In this document: one piece after another, positions 1 through 8,062 of the stretch | How the letters are laid out: every line of letters starts with the position of its first letter | Numbering within the stretch: the stretch's first letter is position 1 | Assembly: GCA_031289615.1 (NCBI GenBank) | Contig: JAITPD010000047.1 | Span: 1-64,000 of the forward strand | Length of the DNA stretch: 64,000 bases | Reading direction: 5' to 3' | DNA from: Lactobacillaceae bacterium | Lineage (GTDB): Bacteria > Bacillota > Bacilli > Lactobacillales > Lactobacillaceae | Program-made: the position numbers and the translations under genes | The notes under the pieces: model-generated | What the model was told of the DNA's origin: nothing | The model's input: the letters and a program-made list of their open reading frames with translations, nothing else | The model's database searches: none

Positions 1-125
1 GAATGAAAGGCGAAATAATTCGCCAATTCCACTAACTGTTGGATCCTGGTGTTAGTGTTATGGTTCATCCAGATTCGGCAGGCACTATCATCCGACGACA
101 GAATCGCTTCGCTGCTCAAGCAAAG
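1..125. repeat. Copy A of a large intergenic repeat
   Basis: This stretch is nearly identical to the reverse complement of about 13262-13375, including the shared core ATCCGACGACAGAATCGC, and the similarity continues to about 160. It contains a small hairpin, GGCGAAATAATTCGCC. A more divergent copy lies near 12890-12940. No ORF is plausible here. It looks like a non-coding chromosomal repeat family whose left end runs off the window. Confidence 0.7.
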
Positions 126-139
126 GATAATATTTCAAT

Positions 140-200
140 GAAACATCTTGGACATTTGATTTCAAACCAAATCATAAATCAAAAATGACCAAGATGTTTC
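140..200. terminator. Hairpin downstream of the MarR gene
   Basis: Arms at 140-162 and 176-200 pair over about 23 bp with one or two mismatches (GAAACATCTTGG against CCAAGATGTTTC). It lies 36 bp past the stop of the minus-strand MarR gene and could end that transcript, although no clean U-run follows. The arm sequence also recurs inside the large palindrome at 12.8-13.4 kb, so it may belong to the repeat element. Confidence 0.4.
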
Positions 201-235
201 ACAAATAGCACACCACGTTCCAAAAAAATTGTGCA

Positions 236-652
236 TTACTTAATTTTAGCCACTGACTTTTCTAAACGGTTCAACAAAATCTGAACCATTGATTTCTCTT
301 CATTGGCCCACATTGAAAAGACTTGCTCTTCTAACGCATGATAAGCAGCTTCAATCGTCGTTAAAGTTTCTTCACCCTTGGCCGTCACTTCATAGATCAA
401 TTGTCGCCTGTCACGCCCAACTGCAACTTTCAAGACTAACTCTTTTTTGACCAACGCCGCCAACTGTCGAGACAAAGTTGAATTGTCCAGATTGGTTTCC
501 TTGCTCAATTTATCTTGTGTGTCAAAGCTAGCCTTCACATTAGTCAAGAGCTGCCATTCAGCAATTGTGACATCTTGATCTTTCGTAATCTTCTTCAATA
601 CTCTTTGATACTCTTTGTCTGTATCACGGAGCGCCTCTAAAATTGTCTTCAT
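236..652 (-). CDS. MarR-family transcriptional regulator
   Basis: A 138-aa protein with the MarR layout: N-terminal helix, winged helix-turn-helix at about residues 30-95 (segment LSKETNLDNSTLSRQLAALV as recognition helix, wing around GRDRRQLIYEVT), and a C-terminal dimerisation helix. MarR proteins are cytoplasmic dimeric repressors that often respond to phenolic compounds, antibiotics or oxidants. The gene is monocistronic on the minus strand. The upstream region has a -10 at 716-721 overlapped by a palindrome, which suggests autorepression. The target gene cannot be named from the sequence. Confidence 0.9.
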   Translation of the reverse strand: MKTILEALRDTDKEYQRVLKKITKDQDVTIAEWQLLTNVKASFDTQDKLSKETNLDNSTLSRQLAALVKKELVLKVAVGRDRRQLIYEVTAKGEETLTTIEAAYHALEEQVFSMWANEEKSMVQILLNRLEKSVAKIK

Positions 653-715
653 TCAAATTCACTCTCATTTCGTTCGTTAATTTGTTCACCAAATAGTTCA
701 TTCAACACTATCTTA

Positions 716-745
716 ATTATACTAAACTAATTGCTAATTAGGCAC
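716..745 (-). promoter_or_regulatory. Promoter and likely operator of the MarR gene
   Basis: On the minus strand a perfect TATAAT lies at 716-721. Just upstream is the palindrome-like CTAATTAGCAATTAG in the spacer/-35 region, a typical position for an autoregulatory MarR operator. No strong -35 hexamer is visible. Assignment of the operator is inference. Confidence 0.45.
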
Positions 746-1003
746 ACTGGACTCGATGTTTTTCACCTAAGATAATTATGCCGATACATTATTAGTTCAC
801 AAGTATCAAAAAACCACGTAATTCTTTGCAGAAAAACGCGGCTGAGAGAGAAAGAGAATTGAACATAAAGAACAACGTCTCCATGCACACACTATACCAC
901 CAATTTTTATTAAATTTCTCTAATTCAAATTTATTTCACAAATCGTTTAGTTTTAGCGCAATATTTTGTGTAGTTTATCAGACTAATCCAGTAAAACAGA
1001 TAA

Positions 1004-1306
1004 TTAATGCACGCCCAACATCATTTTTGCGTACGGCGTCAAACGGTCTTTTGTCCACGCTGGTTCCCACACAACATTGATAAGGGCCGTTTCAATTCCG
1101 GGAACGTTTTCTGCGGCCTCCTTGATGCTAGCTTCAAGTAAATCGCTCAAAGGGCATCCCATCATCGTCCAGGTCATCGTGATCTTTGCTGTTTCTTCAG
1201 CCACCTCAACATCATAAATTAGCCCCAAGTTTACAACATCACAACGAATTTCCGGATCTTCTACATCTGACAATGCAGCCCAGACAAGTTCTTCTTGTGT
1301 TGCCAT
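1004..1306 (-). CDS. sufT: DUF59/MIP18-family Fe-S assembly factor (SufT-like)
   Basis: A 100-aa protein matching the MIP18/DUF59 family: DVEDPEI near the N-terminus, NLGLIYDV, and the cysteine-containing TMMGCPL near residue 50. SufT-type proteins help deliver Fe-S clusters to target enzymes in the cytoplasm. It sits 127 bp downstream of sufB on the same strand, as expected for the last SUF gene. A strong Shine-Dalgarno (AGGAGGG) precedes the ATG. The gap to sufB holds a duplicated 25-bp sequence. Confidence 0.85.
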   Translation of the reverse strand: MATQEELVWAALSDVEDPEIRCDVVNLGLIYDVEVAEETAKITMTWTMMGCPLSDLLEASIKEAAENVPGIETALINVVWEPAWTKDRLTPYAKMMLGVH

Positions 1307-1335
1307 TTGCGTTCCCTCCTCTTGTTAGACTTTAT

Positions 1336-1428
1336 TTGCAGCAAAACCGTTCTTCCATGCAGAACGCGCTGTTATGCTACTTAGCTCGGCAAAAATATTA
1401 TGCTTGCAGCAAAACCGTTCCTCCATGC
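1336..1428. repeat. Duplicated 25-bp sequence between sufB and sufT
   Basis: TTGCAGCAAAACCGTTC and the following eight bases occur at 1336-1360 and again at 1404-1428, with one mismatch. Read on the minus strand the copies contain GGAAG/GGAGG, which resembles a ribosome binding site but precedes no credible ORF. Function unknown. Confidence 0.75.
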
Positions 1429-1432
1429 TCTA

Positions 1433-2866
1433 TTAGCCCACACTGCCTGCCATTTCAAACGTCATCAGTCGATTCAATTCAACTGCGTATTCCATTGGCA
1501 ACTCTTTAATAAACGGCTCAGCAAAGCCCATGATAATCATCGCCGTTGCATCACGTTCTGAAATCCCACGGCTCATGAAATAATAAATTTGCTCAGCCGA
1601 CAATCTTGAAACTTTCGCCTCATGCTCCAGCGTCACATTTCCGTTCTCGATTTTATTATAAGGAATCGTATCCGCCGATGACAAAGCGTCCATTAAAATC
1701 GTATCACATTCAACGTGCGCCGTTGATCCCGTCGCATTCTTCGCAAACTTTACATCCCCACGATAATCAGTCTTACCACCGTCATGTGCAATTGATTTTG
1801 AAATAATTGACGAAGAAGTATTGGGCGCATTGTGCAACATCCGTGCTCCTGAATCCAAATGAATCCCTTGACCAGCCACCGCAATCGAAAGCATCGTCCC
1901 ACGCGCTCCCTCACCCTGCAAATACACTGCCGGATATTTCATCGTCGCCTTAGAACCAAAATTACCATCAATCCATTCCATCGTCGCATTTTCGTACGCA
2001 TACGCTCGCTTGGTCTCCAACGAATACACATTGTCCGACCAATTTTGAATCGTGGTATAACGGCAATACGCATCTTTTTTCACAATAACCTCAACCACCG
2101 CAGCATGCAAGGCATCCCCAGAATACATTGGCGCAGAACAACCTTCGACATAATCCACATGTGCCCCTTCATCAACAACAATCAAGGTCCGCTCAAATTG
2201 TCCTTCGTTCGCCGAATTAATTCTAAAATAAGACTGAATCGGCACGTTGACATGTACACCCTTTGGCACATAAATAAACGTTCCGCCCGACCATACCGCT
2301 GCATTTAACGCCGCCAGCTTGTTGTCATTTGGCAAAACTAATGAACCAAAATACTGTTGCACCAACTCTGGATACTCTTTTAACGCCGAATCCGTATCCA
2401 TAAAAATAATTCCCAAATCTGAAAACTCTTTTTTCATCCGCGAATAGACCACTTCTGATTCATACTGCGCCGAAGAACCAGCCAACCATTTCCGTTCAGC
2501 TTCAGGAACTCCCAAACGTTCGAAGGTATCTTTTAATTCTGCTGGAACATCATCCCAGTCACGAAATTTTTCATCAGTCGGCTTGTTATAATAAAAAATT
2601 TCATCAAAATCAATCGTCGACAAATCCGGCCCAAATTTTGGCATTTGCAAAGCTAAATAAGTTTGATACGCATCCAAGCGATATTGTAACATCCATTCTG
2701 GCTCACCTTTTTTTGCTGAAATCGCCCGCACAATTTCCTCAGATAAACCAGCCCCAGTTGAAAAGACCGGTTCAAATTGGTCAGCATATTGTAACGCATC
2801 AGTATCTTCTTTTTCAATTGCAGCTCGAGTTGCAGCCAGTTCAGCCGTTCGTTCAATCTCTGCCAT
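1433..2866 (-). CDS. sufB: Fe-S cluster assembly scaffold SufB
   Basis: A 477-aa protein of normal SufB length with the family beta-helix core and hallmark segments: [27 protein letters not shown] and the conserved cysteine in HVECDTILM near residue 390. SufB forms the SufBC2D scaffold on which Fe-S clusters are built in the cytoplasm. Its ATG follows the sufU stop after 1 bp, so the two are translationally coupled. It is the fifth gene of sufCDSUB. Confidence 0.97.
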   Translation of the reverse strand: MAEIERTAELAATRAAIEKEDTDALQYADQFEPVFSTGAGLSEEIVRAISAKKGEPEWMLQYRLDAYQTYLALQMPKFGPDLSTIDFDEIFYYNKPTDEKFRDWDDVPAELKDTFERLGVPEAERKWLAGSSAQYESEVVYSRMKKEFSDLGIIFMDTDSALKEYPELVQQYFGSLVLPNDNKLAALNAAVWSGGTFIYVPKGVHVNVPIQSYFRINSANEGQFERTLIVVDEGAHVDYVEGCSAPMYSGDALHAAVVEVIVKKDAYCRYTTIQNWSDNVYSLETKRAYAYENATMEWIDGNFGSKATMKYPAVYLQGEGARGTMLSIAVAGQGIHLDSGARMLHNAPNTSSSIISKSIAHDGGKTDYRGDVKFAKNATGSTAHVECDTILMDALSSADTIPYNKIENGNVTLEHEAKVSRLSAEQIYYFMSRGISERDATAMIIMGFAEPFIKELPMEYAVELNRLMTFEMAGSVG

Positions 2867-2867
2867 T

Positions 2868-3311
2868 TTAAACTCCCCCTTGCTCCACTTTTTCTAATCC
2901 TTCAAGTGCGGCATGCCAAGCCAATGTTGCGCATTTAATTCGCGCTGGGAATTGTTTAACCCCAGCTAAAACACGCGCCTCTTTCAATGGCTTCACATCA
3001 ACATCTTCACCCGTTGTCATTTGTAAGAAACGTTGTGCTAATTCTGTCGCGTTGTTAAGTGATTCACGCCACAAAACATCAGTCATCATCGAGGCAGAAG
3101 CTTTACAAATCGCACACCCACAGCCGTCCCATACAATGTCTTGAATCAATCCATCTTTAATAACCATGGCAACCGTAATTTGATCGCCACAACTTGGATT
3201 GGAACCTTCCTGCACAACAGTTGGATTAGTGATTTCTCCCACATGATGCGGATGTTGATTGTGATCTAACAAGACTTGCCGGTAAAGTTGATCCAATTTA
3301 GATAACGTCAT
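2868..3311 (-). CDS. sufU: SufU, Zn-dependent sulfurtransferase for SufS
   Basis: A 147-aa IscU-like protein with the SufU cysteines: Cys41 in PSCGD, Cys66/Cys69 in GCAICKAS and Cys127 in IKCATLAW. In Firmicutes SufU binds zinc and accepts persulfide from SufS rather than serving as the scaffold. Its start overlaps the end of sufS by 14 bp and sufB follows directly, so coupled translation is expected. Confidence 0.96.
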   Translation of the reverse strand: MTLSKLDQLYRQVLLDHNQHPHHVGEITNPTVVQEGSNPSCGDQITVAMVIKDGLIQDIVWDGCGCAICKASASMMTDVLWRESLNNATELAQRFLQMTTGEDVDVKPLKEARVLAGVKQFPARIKCATLAWHAALEGLEKVEQGGV

Positions 3312-4527
3312 TGAAATACTCCTTTACTTCTTCGACTGCTTGTATAAACCGCTTCACCTCTGCAAATGTATTGTAAAATGCCAAGCTCACCCGCAACGTT
3401 CCCTTGATACCAAGTGTGTTCATCAAAGGCTGAGCACAATGATTTCCAGCGCGCACAGCAATTCCAAGTTGATCAAACGCTGTCGCTGCATCATGCGGAT
3501 GAATGTTCGTCAGGTTAAACGAAACAATGCTGCTAGGAGTCGTTCCAACCAATTCAACCCCTTTAATTTCAGACAAGCGAGTCCATAACTCAAGCGCTAG
3601 TTCGCTTTCGTATTCGAAAATTTCCGTGAGTCCAAGTGTTTTAAGATATTGAATCGCCTTGCCCAGACCAATCACAGCCGCAATATCTGGCGTTCCAGCT
3701 TCTAGTCGCCATGGTAATGGTAGCCATTCTGCTCCAAACACACTGACTTCAGTAACGATTCCACCACCAACTTCAAATGGTTCGAACTCTTCCAGCAAAT
3801 GCTTTTTACCGTACAACACGCCAACACCCAGCGGAGCATAGAGTTTGTGGCCTGAAAATACCATAAAATCAATATCTAGTTTTTTCACATCAACAGGCAA
3901 ATGTGCAATTGCCTGAGCCGCATCACCTACCACTAGCGCACCAACAGCATGCGCGCGTTCAATAATGTGCTCTATGTTCGGAACTTCACCCGTGACGTTC
4001 GACATCATTGTCATCGCCACAATTTTGGTCCGGCTACAAATCATTTCATCATACGCTTTAAAATCCAAATGACCATTTACGTCCATGCCAACGACTTTAA
4101 GTTGAGCCCCAGTTTGTTTAGCCAAACGTTGCCACGGCAAAAAATTAGCATGATGTTCAAACACAGAAACAATAATTTCATCATCCGGTCCGACATTTAA
4201 TGGAGTTTGATTGCTAGCGAGCCAATTGAGCCCCTCCGTTGTACCTTTAGTAAAAATAATCTCAGCAGTTTCAGTGGCATTGATGAATTCGCGAACGTCT
4301 TCACGTACTGCTTCATATTCCTCTGTCGCTTGTTCGGCCAACGTATGAATTCCGCGATGAATATTTGCATTGGTCTGCCGATAAAATTGATCAATCGTTG
4401 TCAAAACAGCTTCAGGCTTTTGAGTTGTTGCAGCATTATCAAAATAGATCAACGACTCGTCATTGACCGTTTGCTTTAAAGTTGGAAAATCTTGCCGCAC
4501 ATTTTCAAAAAATTTCACATTAGCCAT
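3298..4527 (-). CDS. sufS: Cysteine desulfurase SufS
   Basis: A PLP-dependent class V aminotransferase fold protein that removes sulfur from cysteine for Fe-S assembly. Visible motifs: YFDNAATTQKP near residue 30, the PLP lysine in FSGHKLYAPLG near 225, and the active-site cysteine in RAGNHCAQP near 360. I chose the ATG at 4527 (MANVKFF, 409 aa) because GAAAGG lies at SD distance; the longer frame starting at 4572 would run far into sufD. The chosen start overlaps sufD by 8 bp. Confidence 0.95.
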   Translation of the reverse strand: MANVKFFENVRQDFPTLKQTVNDESLIYFDNAATTQKPEAVLTTIDQFYRQTNANIHRGIHTLAEQATEEYEAVREDVREFINATETAEIIFTKGTTEGLNWLASNQTPLNVGPDDEIIVSVFEHHANFLPWQRLAKQTGAQLKVVGMDVNGHLDFKAYDEMICSRTKIVAMTMMSNVTGEVPNIEHIIERAHAVGALVVGDAAQAIAHLPVDVKKLDIDFMVFSGHKLYAPLGVGVLYGKKHLLEEFEPFEVGGGIVTEVSVFGAEWLPLPWRLEAGTPDIAAVIGLGKAIQYLKTLGLTEIFEYESELALELWTRLSEIKGVELVGTTPSSIVSFNLTNIHPHDAATAFDQLGIAVRAGNHCAQPLMNTLGIKGTLRVSLAFYNTFAEVKRFIQAVEEVKEYFNDVI

Positions 4528-5305
4528 TTTGTAACTGCCTTTCAATCTCTGCATAGATTTTTTTCTGATCATCTTGGTTTAAATTAACAATCGCGTCTTG
4601 GATAAATCCACGAGTCACTAGTCGTTGCGCAGTTTCTAGCGTCAACCCTCGGCTCAACAGATAATAAACTTGATCCTTGTTCACTTGCCCGACTGAAGCA
4701 GCATGCCCCGCCATCACATCTTCTTCGTCAATCAACAGCACCGGATTAACATCACCAGTTGCAGTTTCATCCAACATCAAAAGGCGCGAGGTTTGTTGAG
4801 CATCTGAACCAGCCGCTCCTTTGACCACATTGCCAATTCCATCAAAATTTAAAACGCTGTCCTGTTGCGCGATTCCGCGTTGCTGAATATGACCAATTGT
4901 ATGGCGCGCTTGATTGGTGACCTTTGTCTTAAAAGATTGGTTCTGTCCAACATGCGTGACTGCCAAAACATTTGAATTGACGGTCGCTCCCTCACCATTT
5001 AAAAGCACTTCAGAGCTAATTTTCTTATTACCTTGATCCAGTTCAACGACCAACCAATTCAGATTACTCATTGTCCCAACTGTTACTTTGACATCAACGT
5101 TAATTGCGACATGTGTCTGATCAAACAATTGCAATTGCAGATCACAGTGCGCTCCGATTTGCACGCTTAAATGCGCCACTTCAGCTGATTCTAAAATAAT
5201 GTTATAGCTACCTTGAGTTCCATCTACAAACGAAATTTTGGCATCTACTTCACTGATCTTAATCGTACTAGCTTGGGATTCTTTTGAAAAATTAAACTCC
5301 TGCAT
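4520..5305 (-). CDS. sufD: SufD-family Fe-S assembly protein (short form)
   Basis: A 261-aa SufB/SufD-fold protein with the family C-terminal signature (GHAASVGQV, YYLLSRGLTLETAQRLV). SufD pairs with SufB and SufC in the scaffold complex. It is much shorter than the roughly 430-aa SufD of Bacillus, lacking most of the N-terminal region. It sits between sufC and sufS with 1-bp and -8-bp spacing, so it is a normal operon member and not an obvious pseudogene. Confidence 0.85.
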   Translation of the reverse strand: MQEFNFSKESQASTIKISEVDAKISFVDGTQGSYNIILESAEVAHLSVQIGAHCDLQLQLFDQTHVAINVDVKVTVGTMSNLNWLVVELDQGNKKISSEVLLNGEGATVNSNVLAVTHVGQNQSFKTKVTNQARHTIGHIQQRGIAQQDSVLNFDGIGNVVKGAAGSDAQQTSRLLMLDETATGDVNPVLLIDEEDVMAGHAASVGQVNKDQVYYLLSRGLTLETAQRLVTRGFIQDAIVNLNQDDQKKIYAEIERQLQNG

Positions 5306-5306
5306 C

Positions 5307-6086
5307 TCAAACCCCCTCGTCAGTCAGCGTTACATCCAGCCCCAATCGATCACGAATTCCAGCATAGCCATTCAACTCTAATTCCTTGGCCAAATCGGCT
5401 GGTCCAGTCGTCACAATGCACCCGTCCATCATAATGTGCACGTAATCTGGAACAACATAGTTCAGCAAGCGTTGGTAATGCGTAATCATCAGCACGCCAA
5501 AATCACCAGAACGCATCTCATTGATACCCTTGGCCACAACTTTTAATGCATCAATGTCTAGCCCTGAGTCGATTTCATCAAGAATCGCAAATTCAGGTTC
5601 GATCATCAACATCTGCAAAATTTCGTTCCGCTTTTTCTCCCCACCAGAAAAACCTTCGTTCAAGTAACGGTCAGTCATTTCAGTCGTCATGCCCAACAAT
5701 TCACTCTTCTCCGTCAATTGGTCAAAGAAATCCATGACCCCGATTGCATCTTCATCAGAACGACGAGCGTTAATCGCAGCCCGCATAAAGTCAGCATTAG
5801 TCACTCCTGAAACTTCAACCGGATATTGCATGGCAAGGAACAATCCAGCCCGTGCGCGTTCGTCCACACTCATTTCCAACAAATTAGCTCCGTCTAACGT
5901 GATTGAACCGGCAGTCACCTCATACGCTGGATGGCCCATAATCACTTGTGACAACGTTGACTTTCCAGTTCCGTTCGGCCCCATGATCGCATGAATTTCC
6001 CCGGTCTTAATTGTCAGGTTAATCCCCTTCAAAATGCTTTGCCCATCAATCTCAACATGCAGATTGTCGATTTTTAATTCACCCAT
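5307..6086 (-). CDS. sufC: SufC ATPase of the SUF complex
   Basis: A 259-aa ABC-type ATPase. Walker A GPNGTGKS is at 36-43, the signature is FSGGEKKR, and Walker B runs into FAILDEIDSGLD, the SufC-typical form. SufC powers the SufBCD scaffold. The ATG at 6086 is preferred over an in-frame start at 6122 because GGGGTGA lies just upstream at SD distance. First gene of the minus-strand suf operon. Confidence 0.96.
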   Translation of the reverse strand: MGELKIDNLHVEIDGQSILKGINLTIKTGEIHAIMGPNGTGKSTLSQVIMGHPAYEVTAGSITLDGANLLEMSVDERARAGLFLAMQYPVEVSGVTNADFMRAAINARRSDEDAIGVMDFFDQLTEKSELLGMTTEMTDRYLNEGFSGGEKKRNEILQMLMIEPEFAILDEIDSGLDIDALKVVAKGINEMRSGDFGVLMITHYQRLLNYVVPDYVHIMMDGCIVTTGPADLAKELELNGYAGIRDRLGLDVTLTDEGV

Positions 6087-6123
6087 TATATTCACCCCGT
6101 CTTCTCGTATATCAATATACATA

Positions 6124-6129
6124 ATTATA
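6124..6129 (-). promoter_or_regulatory. Probable -10 of the suf operon
   Basis: A perfect TATAAT on the minus strand, 38 bp upstream of the chosen sufC start. No convincing -35 is seen at 16-18 bp; TTCACA lies about 20 bp upstream. Confidence 0.45.
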
Positions 6130-6194
6130 ACTGGTTTTTACTGACTTTTTGTGAAGAAATTGAAAATAGTTTCATAATTGGCGGAATATAGCAA

Positions 6195-6227
6195 AAAACT
6201 CAATGGTTGGTCGCCACTGAGTTTTTG
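6195..6227. terminator. Bidirectional terminator-like hairpin
   Basis: AAAAACTCA at 6195-6203 pairs with TGAGTTTTT at 6219-6227, giving A/T runs suitable for either direction. It lies between the suf promoter and the end of the minus-strand gene block that starts at 10.7 kb. Confidence 0.6.
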
Positions 6228-6259
6228 AGGTGGAAAAATTTATTTTAATATTAATGTGT

Positions 6260-6431
6260 CTAATTTACTTTGTCGTACGAAATTAACCAATAACCATACG
6301 AACTTTGTACATTTTTGACTTTAACTGTTAAAGTATCGCCCACAGACACGTTTGGATCTTCCGTTGAGATGAAATTTAAATGTTCACCCGTTTCAATATT
6401 GTATCCAAAGGCCTTAGAGTAAACAACTTGT
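6260..6431 (-). pseudogene. Remnant of a small secreted or exported protein gene
   Basis: An open minus-strand frame of about 56 codons without a start codon, ending TAG at 6260 and preceded in frame by a stop at 6432-6434. The peptide (segments GYNIETGEHLNFISTEDP, VSVGDTLTVKVKNV and SSYGYWLISYDKVN) has a beta-rich composition that looks protein-like. It resembles the C-terminus of a small exported protein whose 5' end is lost. Family not recognised. Confidence 0.4.
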
Positions 6432-6483
6432 TAGAAAATGAATAGTAAAAGGTTCATTAATTGTGATACGTTTTTCACCCAAT

Positions 6484-6618
6484 TTACCTACTAATTAGCC
6501 AAAATAATCCTAAAAATAATAAAGTAAATAACACAACATGTCTTTTCATGAAGGACCAGATTGGCTTTAAAATAGCCATAAAAATTAATAGTACGATAAA
6601 TTCAGTCAATATCATCAT
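6484..6618 (-). CDS. 44-aa hydrophobic small membrane protein
   Basis: ATG at 6618 to TAA at 6484. The peptide starts MMILTEFIVLLIF and is almost entirely hydrophobic, with two likely membrane segments split by KPIWSFMKRH. It begins 3 bp after the stop of the 51-aa ORF, with an AG-rich weak SD inside that ORF's end. Family unknown; probably the last member of the operon that starts at 10674. Confidence 0.5.
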   Translation of the reverse strand: MMILTEFIVLLIFMAILKPIWSFMKRHVVLFTLLFLGLFWLISR

Positions 6619-6621
6619 TTT

Positions 6622-6777
6622 TTAGTCATTCTCTTTCTTCTTATTATGAGCTGTGTACAATCCAAACACTAACACACACAACTCTGCCAATTTAGTCATT
6701 GTCGCATTTCGTTTCAGTGCCTTTGTTTCAGCTTTGTAGTACCTCATTTGAGCTTTCTTCAATTTGTTATCTAACAT
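6622..6777 (-). CDS. 51-aa small protein with one hydrophobic segment
   Basis: ATG at 6777 preceded by a strong SD (GGGGGTG), TAA at 6622. The N-terminal half is basic and helical (LKKAQMRYYKAETKALKR); a hydrophobic stretch (LAELCVLVFGLY) follows and then a charged tail KKKEND. It starts 31 bp after the PH-SHOCT gene and is likely co-transcribed with it. Function unknown. Confidence 0.6.
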   Translation of the reverse strand: MLDNKLKKAQMRYYKAETKALKRNATMTKLAELCVLVFGLYTAHNKKKEND

Positions 6778-6807
6778 TGTTTTTCACCCCCTTTCAATTG
6801 GTTTGTA

Positions 6808-7362
6808 CTACATAAGTTCTAACAACTGTTTTTTCTTCACGACATACTCGTTATCAGTCAAGAGACCCCGTTCATGTAACTCAGCTATTTGTTTAATCTT
6901 ATCTGCAAATGAAACTGTCGATCCCTCTTTTGCATCTGCATTTTTCGCATTCGCAATCGCCTCATCAAAAACTAACTGTACTTCACGAATCATCTCTTTT
7001 TTGTATTTAATCAAGAAATCAAATTGACGCATTTGTGTGGAAACTTCTAAGTGCCCTCCTGAAAAACCGTCGCCACCAATATCCATCATCAAAACATTAT
7101 CTAAGTTTGTAGTGTACATTTTATGACTCATTAAAGCACCGTACGCAAAAATAATTTGTTTATCTGTTAAGCACAGCACACCTGGCAACTTTTCAGTCTT
7201 TGACTTGCTACCGAGATTTGTTGTAATTTTTGCAACTGTTGAATTGACATACAGACATTTTTCCTCAGCTGTCAAATATTCTGAAATAGCTTCAAATGAC
7301 TTTTTGTGTAGGGCCATATGCCCTTTAAACTTTTCAAGTGCTTCTTGCATATCAACACGCAT
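6808..7362 (-). CDS. PH-domain and SHOCT-domain protein
   Basis: A 184-aa protein. Residues about 30-130 fit a YokE-like bacterial PH domain (GVLCLTDKQIIFAYG is the typical strand pair). The last 30 residues are a SHOCT motif (IAELHERGLLTDNEYVVKKK). It has no signal or membrane segment, so it is cytosolic or peripheral. The start at 7362 is supported by GAGGT at SD distance. It shares the SHOCT tail with the SPFH protein four genes upstream, suggesting the two work at the same membrane assembly (inference). Confidence 0.75.
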   Translation of the reverse strand: MRVDMQEALEKFKGHMALHKKSFEAISEYLTAEEKCLYVNSTVAKITTNLGSKSKTEKLPGVLCLTDKQIIFAYGALMSHKMYTTNLDNVLMMDIGGDGFSGGHLEVSTQMRQFDFLIKYKKEMIREVQLVFDEAIANAKNADAKEGSTVSFADKIKQIAELHERGLLTDNEYVVKKKQLLELM

Positions 7363-7410
7363 ATTCTTTACCTCATTTAGTTAGTTTTAAATTTACTTAC
7401 GCCTTTGTCA

Positions 7411-8028
7411 TTATTCAAACACAAAATGAATATTTTTCTTTTCAATCATGTTGCCATACATTCCAGTTACAAAACTCTTAAACGAAGCTTGGGTCTCTTT
7501 TTTAATGACCTTTGTCGCTAGGATGTTTTGATTAACTTCTTTTTTGGCCTTTTTCTGATTTTTCAAACCATCTTCTTTAGATTTGCTGATCCAGACACTA
7601 CTCTTGATTGAATAATACTTATATGACAGTAACTCTGTAGAATTGACTTGCATTTTTGGAACCGTAACGGTCAAATGTGTGTCATTTTTGCTGAGCTTTT
7701 GCTTTATTTTTTTAGCATCATATCCAACTTTAGCGACAAATTTATAGATATATAAATCTCGATCGTTGTCATTAAAAAAGAAAAATGCTTTGCCCGGTGT
7801 GTTCGCATCAACCGTTTTGTCATAGTAAATCGTTAAAGAATTCACTTCACTAATTGGCAAAATTGTCTTAATGTCGACATCTACCTTTGTGACCGCCTGG
7901 CTTTGACCAGCTTTATGCCCTTGATTATAAATGGCAAGTCCACCAATTAACAAAGCAATGATCGCTACAATAATTCCGATCGCCCACATCTGTAATTTAA
8001 AACTCGTACTGATTTTTTTCATATTCAC
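7411..8028 (-). CDS. Membrane-anchored protein, DUF4230-like
   Basis: A 205-aa protein with one N-terminal membrane segment at about 14-34 (AIGIIVAIIALLIGGLAIY), then a basic soluble domain. The layout (TM, then IKTILPISEVNSLTIYYD, a central YIYKFVAKVGYDAKK, and a C-terminal ITHFVFE-like beta end) recalls the DUF4230 family, whose function is unknown. This assignment is tentative. It lies between the Ltp-domain gene and the PH-SHOCT gene with short gaps, in the same operon. Confidence 0.5.
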   Translation of the reverse strand: MNMKKISTSFKLQMWAIGIIVAIIALLIGGLAIYNQGHKAGQSQAVTKVDVDIKTILPISEVNSLTIYYDKTVDANTPGKAFFFFNDNDRDLYIYKFVAKVGYDAKKIKQKLSKNDTHLTVTVPKMQVNSTELLSYKYYSIKSSVWISKSKEDGLKNQKKAKKEVNQNILATKVIKKETQASFKSFVTGMYGNMIEKKNIHFVFE

Positions 8029-8062
8029 ACTCTTTCAATTGAATTATTTGAAGCTCTTCTAA

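Noticed and set aside
826..1080. Plus-strand ORF opposite the SufT gene region
   Set aside because: No SD, low-complexity composition and overlap with the well-supported sufT frame.
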